64,000 bases of DNA from Ohtaekwangia sp035628875. Its GTDB lineage: Bacteria > Bacteroidota > Bacteroidia > Cytophagales > Cyclobacteriaceae. Numbering within the stretch: the stretch's first letter is position 1; every line of letters starts with the position of its first letter. The position numbers were made by a program, and so were the translations under genes. A model generated the notes under the pieces. That model made no database searches. It saw nothing but the letters and a program-made list of their open reading frames with translations, and was not told where the DNA came from. Shown here one piece after another: positions 8,393 through 17,827 of this stretch. The stretch lies in the NCBI GenBank assembly GCA_035628875.1, contig DASPIZ010000130.1:1-64000 (forward strand), read 5' to 3'.

Positions 8393-10327
8393 TCAGTTTG
8401 GAGCAGCACATTCCAACCTGAAGCGATCTATAAATTCGTCCAATAATACGCTTCCCTGATCTCCCTGGCCATGCCGTCTTACCGCTACTTTATTATCAGC
8501 AACCTCTTTTTCTCCCACAATAAGCATGTACGGGATTTTTTTTGTTTCCGCATCGCGGATTTTGCGACCGATCTTTTCATCACGGTCGTCCAGTACTCCA
8601 CGAATATCCTGTTCTTTTAATCTATCGTAAACCAGTTTAGCGTAATCGTTAAATCGTTCCGAAATCGGCAATACAGCAATTTGATCAGGCGCAAGCCAAA
8701 GTGGAAAATTTCCGGCACAATGTTCAATCAAAACAGCGACGAACCGTTCGATAGAACCAAATGGGGCACGATGAATCATTACCGGTCTGTGGCGCTGATT
8801 ATCTGATCCTACATATTCCAGTTCAAAACGTTGGGGGAGTTGATAATCCACCTGGATCGTACCAAGCTGCCAATTCCTTCCCAATGCGTCTTTGACCATA
8901 AAATCAAGCTTCGGACCATAAAACGCAGCTTCACCCTGAACAGCAACCGTTTTCAAATTACGTTCATCAGCTGCTTCCTGAATCTCCTGTTCCGCCTTAT
9001 CCCAAAGATGATCTTCACCAATGTATTTTTCTCTATTGGCTGGATCACGTAATGATACCTGTGCTGTGTAATTTTCGAAGCCAAGTGAGTTGAACACAAG
9101 CAATACCAGGTCGATCACTTTGATAAATTCTGCTTTTACCTGATCCGGGCGACAAAAAATATGAGCATCATCCTGTGTAAACCCACGTACACGGGTTAAC
9201 CCATGAAGTTCTCCGCTTTGTTCGTAACGATAGACGGTTCCGAATTCAGCAAGTCGTATTGGTAAATCGCGGTATGATCTTGGTTTGGTCTTGTAGATTT
9301 CACAATGGTGCGGGCAATTCATTGGCTTCAGCAAAAATTCTTCACCTTCATCCGGCGTGTGGATCGGCTGAAAAGAATCTTTGCCATATTTTTCGTAATG
9401 CCCTGAAGTTACATACAGCTGTTTCGATCCGATGTGAGGCGTAACCACCGGGTCATAGCCAGCCTTTATCTGCGCTTTTCTCAGAAATTGCTCTAGACGT
9501 TCCCGCAATATAGTTCCCTTGGGCAGCCAGAGCGGCAATCCCATCCCAACTTTTTCTGAGAAGGCAAATAATTCCAACTCTTTACCAAGCTTACGGTGAT
9601 CTCTTTTCTTTGCTTCTTCTAAGACATGCAGGTATTCTTCCAGTTCCTTTTGTTTTGGAAATGTGATACCATACACACGGGTCAGCATTTTGTTCTTTTC
9701 GTTTCCGCGCCAGTATGCACCAGCGACATTCAGCAACTTAACAGATTTGATAAATCCGGTATGGGGAATGTGTGGCCCGCGACACAAATCAGTAAACTCT
9801 CCCTGCTTGTAGAATGTGATGGTTCCATCCTGCAGATCGTTTATCAATTCAATTTTATACGGATCACCTTTGGATGTAAAATAATCAAGGGCCTCAGCTT
9901 TGGACACTTCACTTCGCGAAAAAACATTGTCCTTCTTTGCCAGCTCTTTCATCTTTGCTTCAACGGCAAGAAGATCATCATCACCAAACGCTTTATCACC
10001 GAGGTCTACATCGTAATAGAATCCATTTTCAATGGGCGGCCCTATGCCAAACTTGACTCCGGGATACAACGCCTCAAGTGCTTCAGCGAACAGGTGGGCA
10101 GATGAATGCCAGAAAGCATACTTCCCTCCTTTATCGTTCCATGTTAGAATTTTAACTGCGCTATCTTTTTCGATGGGCCTGGCCAGGTCGCGGATTTCTC
10201 CATCCACTTCAATGGCCAGTGCATTTCGGGCAAGTCCTTCGCTAATGCTCAGGGCAATTTCAGATCCTTTAACTCCCTTTGGATAATCACGGGCGCTTCC
10301 GTCCGGAAGCGAAATTTTTACATTCAT
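8393..10327 (-). CDS. thrS: Threonine--tRNA ligase
   Basis: This 644-residue class II aminoacyl-tRNA synthetase charges tRNA-Thr. In order: a TGS domain (1-62), an editing domain with HSSAH (74-78) and CRGPH (182-186), a catalytic core and a C-terminal anticodon-binding domain (VLPISERFNDYA to the end). The zinc ligands expected in the family are visible: Cys338 in MNCPHH, His389 in DDAHIF and His519 in MIHRAPFG. The length is normal. It is the first gene of the thrS-infC-rpmI-rplT operon. A 197-bp gap to the infC ATG could hold an internal promoter or leader. Confidence 0.98.
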   Translation of the reverse strand: MNVKISLPDGSARDYPKGVKGSEIALSISEGLARNALAIEVDGEIRDLARPIEKDSAVKILTWNDKGGKYAFWHSSAHLFAEALEALYPGVKFGIGPPIENGFYYDVDLGDKAFGDDDLLAVEAKMKELAKKDNVFSRSEVSKAEALDYFTSKGDPYKIELINDLQDGTITFYKQGEFTDLCRGPHIPHTGFIKSVKLLNVAGAYWRGNEKNKMLTRVYGITFPKQKELEEYLHVLEEAKKRDHRKLGKELELFAFSEKVGMGLPLWLPKGTILRERLEQFLRKAQIKAGYDPVVTPHIGSKQLYVTSGHYEKYGKDSFQPIHTPDEGEEFLLKPMNCPHHCEIYKTKPRSYRDLPIRLAEFGTVYRYEQSGELHGLTRVRGFTQDDAHIFCRPDQVKAEFIKVIDLVLLVFNSLGFENYTAQVSLRDPANREKYIGEDHLWDKAEQEIQEAADERNLKTVAVQGEAAFYGPKLDFMVKDALGRNWQLGTIQVDYQLPQRFELEYVGSDNQRHRPVMIHRAPFGSIERFVAVLIEHCAGNFPLWLAPDQIAVLPISERFNDYAKLVYDRLKEQDIRGVLDDRDEKIGRKIRDAETKKIPYMLIVGEKEVADNKVAVRRHGQGDQGSVLLDEFIDRFRLECAAPN

Positions 10328-10346
10328 TCTTATTCGAATTAAAATA

Positions 10347-10354
10347 CAAAATTA
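10347..10354 (-). promoter_or_regulatory. Candidate -7 element upstream of thrS
   Basis: On the minus strand the eight bases read TAATTTTG, an exact match to the Bacteroidota -7 consensus TAnnTTTG, 20 bp before the thrS ATG. I did not find a TTTG -33 element at the usual spacing, so this is tentative. Confidence 0.35.
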
Positions 10355-10429
10355 ATTCAGGTGGCAAATATGGTTAAAGATGACCAAAGTGCAACTGTAG
10401 GATGAGAATGATTCTGTTAAAATGTTTGA

Positions 10430-12943
10430 TTATAAGCTGAACTGGACGCTGAAGAGTATTTTAAATTTGGTGACATCCGGATTGTCAAGATATGAAAGCC
10501 TGTGAACAAAGTCGACCCGGAAAAATTTAAAAATATTTTCTACACCATATCCCATTTCAACATAAGGTTTTCCTCTGCTCAAAAAACCAACAGGTACATA
10601 GTCCGCATTTGTTTCTGCATCAGGAATGAGATTTTTGTTCATGGCACTCATACCACCATAGATCATATTGGCCGTACCTACCAAACGCCACTTCAATTTA
10701 CGCATGAGTGGAATACGGTTTAGCAGAAACCCTTCGAAGTGGTGTTCGTACTGAAGAGAGCCATAGCGGTCACTAACAAACTCACTATAGTTCATCAGGT
10801 TATAGGTTACCGAAGTGAACACCGGTGTCTGATTTCCTAAATGTGGAGACAACAACGGATATGGAACCGGATCAAATACATATTCGCCTGTAAGATTCAT
10901 CAGGCCGACTCCCAGTGGACCAAAACGAATGCGCTTAAAAAATGAAAGGCGAAGTTTGTTGTAATTAAAATCACTTTCACCAATGCCACTGAACCCGCGT
11001 GTATAGCGGAGCGTAATGATCGGCCATTTTGTTGTTCCCAGGCTGATGCGCTCATTACCATTTTGAATGAATATTTCATCGCTTGCATACCGCGATTCGA
11101 TAATCGCTTCAGCTGTCTCATATTGACTCAAGATGGGACTTATCGGATCACTTGGCTGTGCGTAATACCCGAAATCAAAGACAGGTTCAAACGTCATATA
11201 ACGAAAGGCCACTCGTTGTGTGAACCCTTTAAACATTTCACGCTGGAAATTAATGCGGCCTTCATTAAAGTAATAGCCCTGTCGGAATTTTCCCCAGCGC
11301 TGGGCAGCAAGAAACAAATAACTATCGGACAACACTTCATCATCCACACCTACCCTGCCAATATCCCTGCGTGCCCGTATATCAAAAAATGTCCATTTCG
11401 TTCGCGAAAGCAGGTATCGTACAGATGCTGAATATTTAATTTGATCATCGCGAAATCCATATCCAAACTGTCCCCGGAAAATCCATTTTTTACTAAACTC
11501 TTCCGTCGTTTTGAAGCCGGACTGAAGTCTTAGTCCTTCAATATTATTATAGGCAAACAATCCTACATAAGGCCCAATCTTTATTTTACCGGCATCGTAA
11601 TATCCATCTACAATAATTTTAATGATATCTGTATACGTTTTCACCACAGGAATATTCTGCAGTGTATCAATCATTTTATAGACATTCTTTTCCGTTTCAG
11701 ATAAAGGTTCATGACGAACACCATCCCAAAATGTCTCCGCTTCTTCTAAACGTGCATCTTCAGCAAGCACGATTGGTCGTTCATAAAACGCAACGGGGTG
11801 TGGTTGATTTACCACGATGTTCTTATTGGACGTATAAAACTTAGCAAGCATACCGGCTGAGGCGTTGGTCAGTTCACCGACATCGATCAGTACCCTGTTT
11901 TTCACGGGCAGCCAGGCACCTTCTGTTGTAGGGGCAAGTTCCTGTTGAATCTTAATTTTCTCTACAAAGTTCAGATTGGCCTGCTTACCTACCGTTACAT
12001 CAATTTGTTTCAGTGCGTATTCTGCTTTGGTGATCCAGATGGTTCCGGTGAAAGCAAGGTCCTGCGGACTTTTCGGAAAGAAATCAAGCCGGTAACAATA
12101 ATCATCACCAACGTAGAGGCTATCCGTAAGATCGTATTCGTAATAAAGGCGCCATCCATCGGCAATGGGAGATACAAAATCTTTGCTTACAATGTTCAAC
12201 CAGTTTTGGTAGAAGTTATATTCCTGAAAAGAAGCGCCTACAAATTGTGTTACGAGTTCACCGTCTTCAACGCCTACACCGCTTACTTTTGACTTTAAAA
12301 TATTCTCATGACGCAACTGCGGGCTATCGCGAAAATAAAATTTTGAAACACTCTCGGAAATAAACAAAGGCAAAATTGGTTTCCCATCTTCACCGGCAAT
12401 CCGGTCGATGCTGTCCAGAACCTGGGTAATTTTTCTCATTACCTTTTTCTCCCTGAGCTTATCGGAGATATTATCAACATCAATTTCTATTTTCGTGTAC
12501 GTATCGTACTCATAGGCCGTGAGTTTTCGCTTATCGTTTTGTGATTTATTACGCACCACGTTTCGAAGTACCTCGAAGGCAGGATTTTCACCAGCTACGA
12601 AAACGAGCTCTGATAAACTTGTTACATCTTCTTCAAGTTGAAAATGAACCGTTTGTTCGATGCCTTTTACAATTGGTTTTTTCTTGGGTTTGTAACCAAT
12701 ATAGGAAACCAGGATCGTGTCACCTGGGGTCGATGTCTTCAATTCAAAATTCCCATCAAAATCGGTTGTAACGCCTATTGAGGAATTAACATAGATCACA
12801 TTCACAAAAGGAATGGGATCGCCGGATCCTGCGTCCGTCACCTTTCCCCGGACAACCGTTTCCTGGGCCAGCGATAACACCGGAAGAAAAAAAACGATTG
12901 ATAAAAAAAGTTTCAAAACGCGGCAAAGAATGTAAAAACGCAC
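10430..12943 (-). CDS. DUF5686-type outer-membrane protein with carboxypeptidase-regulatory-like domain
   Basis: An 837-residue exported protein. A signal peptide ends at LSLAQE. A CarboxypepD_reg-like beta-sandwich follows at about residues 28-110 (VVRGKVTDAGSGDPIPFVNVIYVNSSIGVTTDFDGNFELKT), then a long region typical of the DUF5686 family (YEYDTYTKIEIDVDN, ISESVSKFYFRDSP, LYVGDDYCYRLDFFPKSP, DLAFTGTIWITKAEYAL). The C-terminal half is rich in aromatic beta strands and ends in ILFSVQFSL, as in outer-membrane barrels. The first possible start is a GTG; the next is a TTG 27 bp on. These proteins are common in Bacteroidota and resemble TonB-dependent transporters without the plug; the substrate is unknown. 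Confidence 0.85.
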   Translation of the reverse strand: MRFYILCRVLKLFLSIVFFLPVLSLAQETVVRGKVTDAGSGDPIPFVNVIYVNSSIGVTTDFDGNFELKTSTPGDTILVSYIGYKPKKKPIVKGIEQTVHFQLEEDVTSLSELVFVAGENPAFEVLRNVVRNKSQNDKRKLTAYEYDTYTKIEIDVDNISDKLREKKVMRKITQVLDSIDRIAGEDGKPILPLFISESVSKFYFRDSPQLRHENILKSKVSGVGVEDGELVTQFVGASFQEYNFYQNWLNIVSKDFVSPIADGWRLYYEYDLTDSLYVGDDYCYRLDFFPKSPQDLAFTGTIWITKAEYALKQIDVTVGKQANLNFVEKIKIQQELAPTTEGAWLPVKNRVLIDVGELTNASAGMLAKFYTSNKNIVVNQPHPVAFYERPIVLAEDARLEEAETFWDGVRHEPLSETEKNVYKMIDTLQNIPVVKTYTDIIKIIVDGYYDAGKIKIGPYVGLFAYNNIEGLRLQSGFKTTEEFSKKWIFRGQFGYGFRDDQIKYSASVRYLLSRTKWTFFDIRARRDIGRVGVDDEVLSDSYLFLAAQRWGKFRQGYYFNEGRINFQREMFKGFTQRVAFRYMTFEPVFDFGYYAQPSDPISPILSQYETAEAIIESRYASDEIFIQNGNERISLGTTKWPIITLRYTRGFSGIGESDFNYNKLRLSFFKRIRFGPLGVGLMNLTGEYVFDPVPYPLLSPHLGNQTPVFTSVTYNLMNYSEFVSDRYGSLQYEHHFEGFLLNRIPLMRKLKWRLVGTANMIYGGMSAMNKNLIPDAETNADYVPVGFLSRGKPYVEMGYGVENIFKFFRVDFVHRLSYLDNPDVTKFKILFSVQFSL

Positions 12944-12999
12944 AAAGTTTAAGATTGGTGTAAAATTAATGATTTAACCGGTGTTTTCACTTTCGGGTT

Positions 13000-13650
13000 T
13001 CAAAATGCCTGAGCCACTTTTACCTTTTCCTTCTGACCGAGGAAACGAGGGGTTGTCTTAAAAACGTAAAGATCCAAGACCGCCATAGGCCTGGCAAGAT
13101 ATTCTCTCAGTCTCACTTGTATCGAATTCTTAAGATCGGGCTCATCGGCAACCATAGCGACAGCATCTAAATTATAATAATTGCTTATAAACAGTGCGCG
13201 ATAACTATGAAACGCCTGCGTAATAATCGTAATTTTCTCTTGTCCAAAGATTTGTTTACAACGCACAATGGAATCGAGGGTGCGCAATCCTGCATAATCG
13301 AGTGTAATGGCTGTTCCAGGGACGCCTTTTTTCAACAGCGCTTTACGCATTTCCATGGGTTCATTATAATATACTGAACGATTATCGCCGCTAACAATAA
13401 AATGATCGATCTTCCCAGCTTTAAAAAGTTCTGCCGCAGTTTGTATCCGTGTTTCAAAATAAGGGTTCGGTTTCCCCGAAACTGTTCTGTGGCTTGTGCC
13501 AAGCACCAACCCCATGGGATGACCAGGTAACAGATTTGAATCACTATATACTTTATGCTCCGTACTCCACACGACCCACACATTGCAAGTGACCAGAAAG
13601 CCCACAAGTAACGTAATCAGAATAAAAAAAATCTTCTTTAATCTACGCAT
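13000..13650 (-). CDS. SanA/YdcF-like DUF218 membrane protein
   Basis: A 216-residue protein with one N-terminal membrane helix (about 5-28, IFFILITLLVGFLVTCNVWVV) and a DUF218 domain. Its typical pieces are GLVLGTSHRTVSGKPNPYFETRI, KIDHFIVSGDN, NEPMEMRKALLKKGVP, LDYAGLRTLDSIVRCKQIFG and ITQAFHSYRALFI. This matches SanA of enterobacteria, an inner-membrane protein linked to envelope barrier function and vancomycin resistance at high temperature; the biochemical activity is not established. It lies 27 bp downstream of trmH and 56 bp upstream of the DUF5686 gene on the same strand. Confidence 0.87.
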   Translation of the reverse strand: MRRLKKIFFILITLLVGFLVTCNVWVVWSTEHKVYSDSNLLPGHPMGLVLGTSHRTVSGKPNPYFETRIQTAAELFKAGKIDHFIVSGDNRSVYYNEPMEMRKALLKKGVPGTAITLDYAGLRTLDSIVRCKQIFGQEKITIITQAFHSYRALFISNYYNLDAVAMVADEPDLKNSIQVRLREYLARPMAVLDLYVFKTTPRFLGQKEKVKVAQAF

Positions 13651-13677
13651 TTCTTACCCGCATTGATATGGTCAAAG

Positions 13678-14364
13678 CTAGTCAATTGTTCGCAAAAACT
13701 CCTTTTCAATCAGGTCTGAACGCCGAACAATTTTCCGGTACCAATCCAGTTTAATGGTATTTCTTTCGAGTTCGGACAATGAATAACGCTCATTACTTTC
13801 GTGCAATTTTTGAATCAACGAATTAAGACAGATGGCGACACTGACGGAAATGTTTAAACTTTCTGTAAATCCGTACATTGGAATCTGGATTTTTTCATCG
13901 GCATGGCTTATTCCATATGGTGAAACACCGCGTAATTCATTTCCAAATACCAACGCTGTTTTTTGTTTTGTAATATCTATATCGTGAACAGAAGTTCCAT
14001 CCGGTGACGGATCTGTTACCAAAATCCGATATCCGTTTTGACGAAGAAAACTGTAACACGTTTCGGTGTTATTTACATGGTCTCGCTGATACTGATAAAA
14101 ATCTATCCATTTATTGGCGCCTTTCAGCACCCTTGGATTGATTTTATATTTCGTTCGCTGTTCAACAATATGTATGTCCTGCAGGCCCATGCATTCACAC
14201 GTACGAATAACCGCACTTGAGTTTTGTGACTGATAAATATCCTCCAAGACAACGGTAATATGCCGCGTACGGAGATCAAGTACCCGATCAATAAATTGTT
14301 TCTTGTGATCAGAGACAAATTTCTCAAAATGCTGAAGAACCAGGTGTTGCTTTTCGCTATGCAT
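13678..14364 (-). CDS. trmH: SpoU/TrmH-family tRNA 2'-O-methyltransferase
   Basis: A 228-residue SPOUT-fold methyltransferase. All three SpoU motifs are visible: motif 1 with Asn48 and Arg54 (QSQNSSAVIRTCECMG), motif 2 VFGNELRGVS (139-148) and motif 3 IPMYGFTESLNISVS (161-175), which forms the trefoil-knot SAM site. The N-terminal helix and the basic C-terminal extension (ERNTIKLDWYRKIVRR) fit TrmH, which methylates G18 of tRNA, better than the shorter TrmL. The start codon sits directly at the edge of a 7-bp repeat array. It is probably co-transcribed with the downstream SanA-like gene. Confidence 0.88.
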   Translation of the reverse strand: MHSEKQHLVLQHFEKFVSDHKKQFIDRVLDLRTRHITVVLEDIYQSQNSSAVIRTCECMGLQDIHIVEQRTKYKINPRVLKGANKWIDFYQYQRDHVNNTETCYSFLRQNGYRILVTDPSPDGTSVHDIDITKQKTALVFGNELRGVSPYGISHADEKIQIPMYGFTESLNISVSVAICLNSLIQKLHESNERYSLSELERNTIKLDWYRKIVRRSDLIEKEFLRTID

Positions 14365-14365
14365 T

Positions 14366-14449
14366 GATTAGGGATTAGGACATTGGGGGCTAGGCATTGG
14401 GGGTTAGGCATTGGGGGCTAGGCATTGGGCATTGGGATTTAGGGATTAG
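14366..14449. repeat. Degenerate 7-bp tandem repeat, 12 units
   Basis: Twelve consecutive heptamers in exact 7-bp register: gattagg twice, acattgg, then gggctag or gggttag alternating with gcattgg, ending in gatttag and ggattag. The array fills the gap between the trmH start (ATG 14364-14362) and the nucleoside transporter stop, which lies inside the array (14446-14448). Confidence 0.9.
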
Positions 14450-15759
14450 GTGAAGAGAGCACCGGCGATAGTGCCTGACATCATGGTGGCAAGCGATGCC
14501 GCGATGAGGGCTTTGATTCCTAACCTGGATAGATCACCCTGGCGTTCAGGAGCCATTCCGCCAATGCCACCAATCTGTATTGCGATCGAACTGAAGTTTG
14601 CAAACCCACAGAGTGCATAGGTTGAGATGATGATTGATTTTTCACTCAACAAGCCAGCGGATTTCATATCCGATAAACTTAAATAGGCCACAAACTCATT
14701 GATCACCATCTTCTGCCCTAATAAACTACCTACATTCAGCGACTCATCCCACGATACGCCCATTGCGAAAGCGAGAATCCGGAAAACTTGTCCAAAAATA
14801 TATTGCAGAGAAAATCCTTGAAAGGCTCCTCCCGTTGATTCCTGCACCCATTGATTAAGGCCTGTCCATGTACCAATACCATCCACCAGGATCCAGTTGA
14901 TGGCATAGATGATGGCAATAAACGCAAGCAACATTGCCGCAATGTTTAACGCCAGCTTCAATCCATCAGCCGCGCCTGACGCCAGGGCGTCAATCAGGTT
15001 AACACCGATTGCTTCTTTACTGACGATTAAAGACTGATCTATTTTTTCCGGCTCAGTTTCTGGTAAAATAATTTTGGACATCACGATGGCAGCGGGTGCA
15101 TTCATAAGTGATGCGCATAACAGGTACGTTGCAAAGACAATAAGCTGATCACGATCTGCGCCGCCCAAAAAAGTAATGTAAGCACCCATAACACTACCTG
15201 CAATGGTGGCCATTCCTCCAGTCATGAGGCAATGGAGTTCCGAAGAAGTCATGCGTTTAATAAATGGTCTCACCAGTAGTGGTGCTTCTGTTTGCCCCAA
15301 AAAAATATTCCCTGCAGCAGATAAACTTTCTGCACCCGACAAGCGCATTGTTTTGGTCATCACCCAGGCAAAAACCCAAACGATTTTTTGAAGAATGCCC
15401 AGATAATATAGTCCTGCTGTTACCGAGGAAAAGAAAATTACGGTGGGTAAGGCCTGAAAGGCAAAAAGAAATCCAAGGTTATGGCGAACATTCTGTGTGG
15501 AGTCGCTGTTTTTTGCCAGGTCCCCAAAGAGGAACTGCGCGCCGTTCAACGCAAATCCCAGAAATGTTACAAGTCCGTTTCCGATGGTTTCAAAAACATC
15601 CCGAATAAACGGAACCTTAAGAACACAGATGGCAATAACGAGTTGAAGCACCAATCCGGCTCCGACGAGTTTCCAGTCTATCTGTTTCTTATGACCTGAA
15701 AGCAGAAATGCTATTCCGATTATTACAACAATCCCAATGATGCCGCGAACATAATCCAT
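14446..15759 (-). CDS. NupC-type concentrative nucleoside transporter
   Basis: A 437-residue polytopic membrane protein of the CNT family, which imports nucleosides with H+ or Na+. Conserved features are GNIFLGQTEAPLLVRPFI, a Gate/core segment MTGGMATIAGSVMGAY, the NAPAAIVMSKIILPE stretch and the C-terminal ALCGFANFSSIAIQIGGIG with several surrounding hydrophobic helices. I prefer the ATG at 15759 (MDYVRGIIGI), which starts straight into the first helix; an upstream ATG at 15825 would add a 22-residue tail. Substrate specificity (pyrimidine or purine) cannot be read here. Confidence 0.93.
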   Translation of the reverse strand: MDYVRGIIGIVVIIGIAFLLSGHKKQIDWKLVGAGLVLQLVIAICVLKVPFIRDVFETIGNGLVTFLGFALNGAQFLFGDLAKNSDSTQNVRHNLGFLFAFQALPTVIFFSSVTAGLYYLGILQKIVWVFAWVMTKTMRLSGAESLSAAGNIFLGQTEAPLLVRPFIKRMTSSELHCLMTGGMATIAGSVMGAYITFLGGADRDQLIVFATYLLCASLMNAPAAIVMSKIILPETEPEKIDQSLIVSKEAIGVNLIDALASGAADGLKLALNIAAMLLAFIAIIYAINWILVDGIGTWTGLNQWVQESTGGAFQGFSLQYIFGQVFRILAFAMGVSWDESLNVGSLLGQKMVINEFVAYLSLSDMKSAGLLSEKSIIISTYALCGFANFSSIAIQIGGIGGMAPERQGDLSRLGIKALIAASLATMMSGTIAGALFT

Positions 15760-15825
15760 AAAAGGAGTTTTCAGGTATGTTGCTAAAGATAGTAACCTAA
15801 AGCTAAAAAGCAGAAAAAACATCAC

Positions 15826-16219
15826 CTGGAATGTGGCACCCTATGTGCCCTGAGAATAGTCATGCATCCGGAAATACCAACGATAAGGAAGACTTCGATA
15901 ATGAAGGCGATTTCCCTCTGAACAGAATTTTCGTTAGCGAGGCGTTTGTTTAAGATCCTTCGCTCGCTGCTGATTAATACTGCCAAAGGAAATGTCCTCT
16001 TCCCAATAATGCATAACTTATGATAACGAAGTCGATTATCACGCTAAACAGAAATTTCGCTAGCGATGCGTTTAATCAAGATCCTTCGCTCGCTGCTGAA
16101 ACCGGACATGCCGTGCTCAGATGCAATAATCGAAGGGAGTTGTCTTCTTGAGCTGGTTTTAGATTATCGCAAGCATTCCTGAGCCATGAAGATACTGCAA
16201 GAATACGCGGACCACTTTA
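15826..16219. other. Gene-free region with a 53-bp direct repeat
   Basis: No plausible gene. Two inexact direct copies of a 53-bp sequence lie here (15921-15973 and 16047-16099, about 6 differences). Each contains the core aagatccttcgctcgctgct. Read on the other strand this resembles the widespread intergenic 'TCATCCTGAnCGnAGCGAAGGATC' type of repeat. A related sequence occurs near 30835-30885. Confidence 0.7.
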
Positions 16220-16819
16220 TTAATTTCTCTTGCTTAGCTCATCGCGAATTTTTGCTGCACGTTCGTAATCTTCTTTATCGATCGCATCTTTCAACATTTC
16301 ATGAAGGCGATCAACCGAATAATTTTTAAAATCATCTTTCCGAACGGAGCTTTCTTTTTTCACTTTCGCTTTTTCTACTTTGGGTTCAGGCTTATCTTCT
16401 TCTGCTTCGTCTGTAAGCACAATACCTGCTTCCGCTAAAATATTTTCGTATGTATATATCGGTGAATCAAACCGAAGCCCAATAGCAATAGCATCAGAAG
16501 GACGCGCATCGATTTCCGTTTTTTTCAACCCATCAGAACACACGATCTTACCGAAGAAAACACCTTCCTTTAAATCCGAAATCACAATCTCCTCTACCGT
16601 AAAATGAAAGTTATTCGCGAAAGATTTGAATAGATCATGTGTCATCGGACGATTGGGAACAATCTTTTCGATCTCGATAGCAATCGCCTGCGCTTCAAAC
16701 ATGCCAATGATAATGGGGAGACGTCGGTTTCCCTCCGTCTCGCCAAGCACAAGTGCGAACGAACCGGTCTGGGATTGACTGGATGACAGCCCGAGTATTT
16801 CTAATTTTATCTTTTTCAA
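16220..16819 (-). CDS. Bifunctional nuclease (DUF151) family protein with UVR motif
   Basis: A 199-residue cytosolic protein. Residues 1-130 form a DUF151/bifunctional nuclease domain (LEILGLSSSQSQTGSFALVLGE, RRLPIIIGMFEAQAIAIE, MTHDLFKSF, IDARPSDAIAIGLRF). A Lys/Glu-rich linker (about 140-160) then leads to a C-terminal UVR motif (LHEMLKDAIDKEDYERAAKIRDELSKR), the helix hairpin also found in UvrB/UvrC and clpC-associated proteins. Related proteins have been reported to cleave both RNA and DNA, but the role in Bacteroidota is not settled. It lies 33 bp downstream of etfA on the same strand. Confidence 0.9.
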   Translation of the reverse strand: MKKIKLEILGLSSSQSQTGSFALVLGETEGNRRLPIIIGMFEAQAIAIEIEKIVPNRPMTHDLFKSFANNFHFTVEEIVISDLKEGVFFGKIVCSDGLKKTEIDARPSDAIAIGLRFDSPIYTYENILAEAGIVLTDEAEEDKPEPKVEKAKVKKESSVRKDDFKNYSVDRLHEMLKDAIDKEDYERAAKIRDELSKRN

Positions 16820-16852
16820 CGTTATGGTTTTTCTCGCGTACTAAACCCTGAT

Positions 16853-17806
16853 TTATTTTGCAGCTTTTATCGCCTCGGTAAGCTTGGGCACCACTTCAAA
16901 AGCATCGCCCACTACCCCGTAATCTGCGGCCTTGAAAAATGGCGATTCAGGATCTTTATTGATCACCACAATACACTTCGAGGAGTTCACGCCTGCCAGG
17001 TGTTGTATAGCACCGGAAATTCCTACAGCAATATAGAGCTGGGGGGCAACTTTCACACCAGTTTGACCGACGTGCTCATGATGCGGCCTCCATCCCATAT
17101 CAGAAACGGGCTTACTACATCCTGTTGCTGCCCCTAATGTTTTGGCCAACTCCTCGAGAATACCCCAATGTTCCGGTCCTTTCATCCCCCTGCCTCCTGA
17201 TACCACAATGTTTGCTTCCGGTAATAAAACATCACCGGTTGCCTTTTCTGAAGATGTGATATTAACTGCAAAGTCGTTCTCTGAAGTTGTTCCCGTATAT
17301 GGTGTAACCACTACCGGGCTGCCTACTTCTTTTATCTCTGCGGCATTTTTTCGAATGCAAATTACTTTCTTCTGGTTTTTTAACTCAACGTACATAAAAG
17401 CTTTGCCCGTGTAGATGCTTCTTTTCACAACAAAACCTGGACTTGTTTGAGGAAGTTCTACCACATTGGTTGCAAGGCTTGCGCCTGTTTTCGCAGCAAC
17501 ACGTGCGGCCACTGGTGTTCCCAGAGAAGAATTCGCCAATACCAGAATATCCGTGCTTTCATCCTGCATCGCCTTACTCAACACACTTGCATACGCCTGA
17601 ATGTTATTCTGATTTAATTTCTCATCAGCCGCATGAAGCACTTTTTGCGCGCCATATTTCCCAAGGCTTTCGAGCGCAGATTTTTCAACGGCACCTAACG
17701 CCATTGCTGTAACCGGCGACCCCATGCCATGCGCATAAGCTACCGCTTCGAGCGAAGTGGATTTTATTTTGCCTTCATCACTTTCAACAAAAACTAATAT
17801 TGACAT
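16853..17806 (-). CDS. etfA: Electron transfer flavoprotein alpha subunit
   Basis: This 317-residue ETF alpha chain forms, with EtfB, the FAD-containing carrier that takes electrons from acyl-CoA dehydrogenases and similar enzymes to the quinone pool. The C-terminal FAD-binding region is clear: VVSGGRGMKGPEHWGIL, LGAATGCSKPVSDMGWRPHHEHVGQTG, LYIAVGISGAIQHLAGV and VVINKDPESPFFKAADYGVVGD. The length is normal. It follows etfB by 21 bp in the usual operon order. Confidence 0.97.
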   Translation of the reverse strand: MSILVFVESDEGKIKSTSLEAVAYAHGMGSPVTAMALGAVEKSALESLGKYGAQKVLHAADEKLNQNNIQAYASVLSKAMQDESTDILVLANSSLGTPVAARVAAKTGASLATNVVELPQTSPGFVVKRSIYTGKAFMYVELKNQKKVICIRKNAAEIKEVGSPVVVTPYTGTTSENDFAVNITSSEKATGDVLLPEANIVVSGGRGMKGPEHWGILEELAKTLGAATGCSKPVSDMGWRPHHEHVGQTGVKVAPQLYIAVGISGAIQHLAGVNSSKCIVVINKDPESPFFKAADYGVVGDAFEVVPKLTEAIKAAK

Positions 17807-17827
17807 ATGCCTGATTTTCTTTCGACG

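Noticed and set aside
14124..14411. 95-codon minus-strand frame overlapping trmH and the heptamer array
   Set aside because: Out of frame with TrmH, whose motifs are intact; its start lies inside a repeat.
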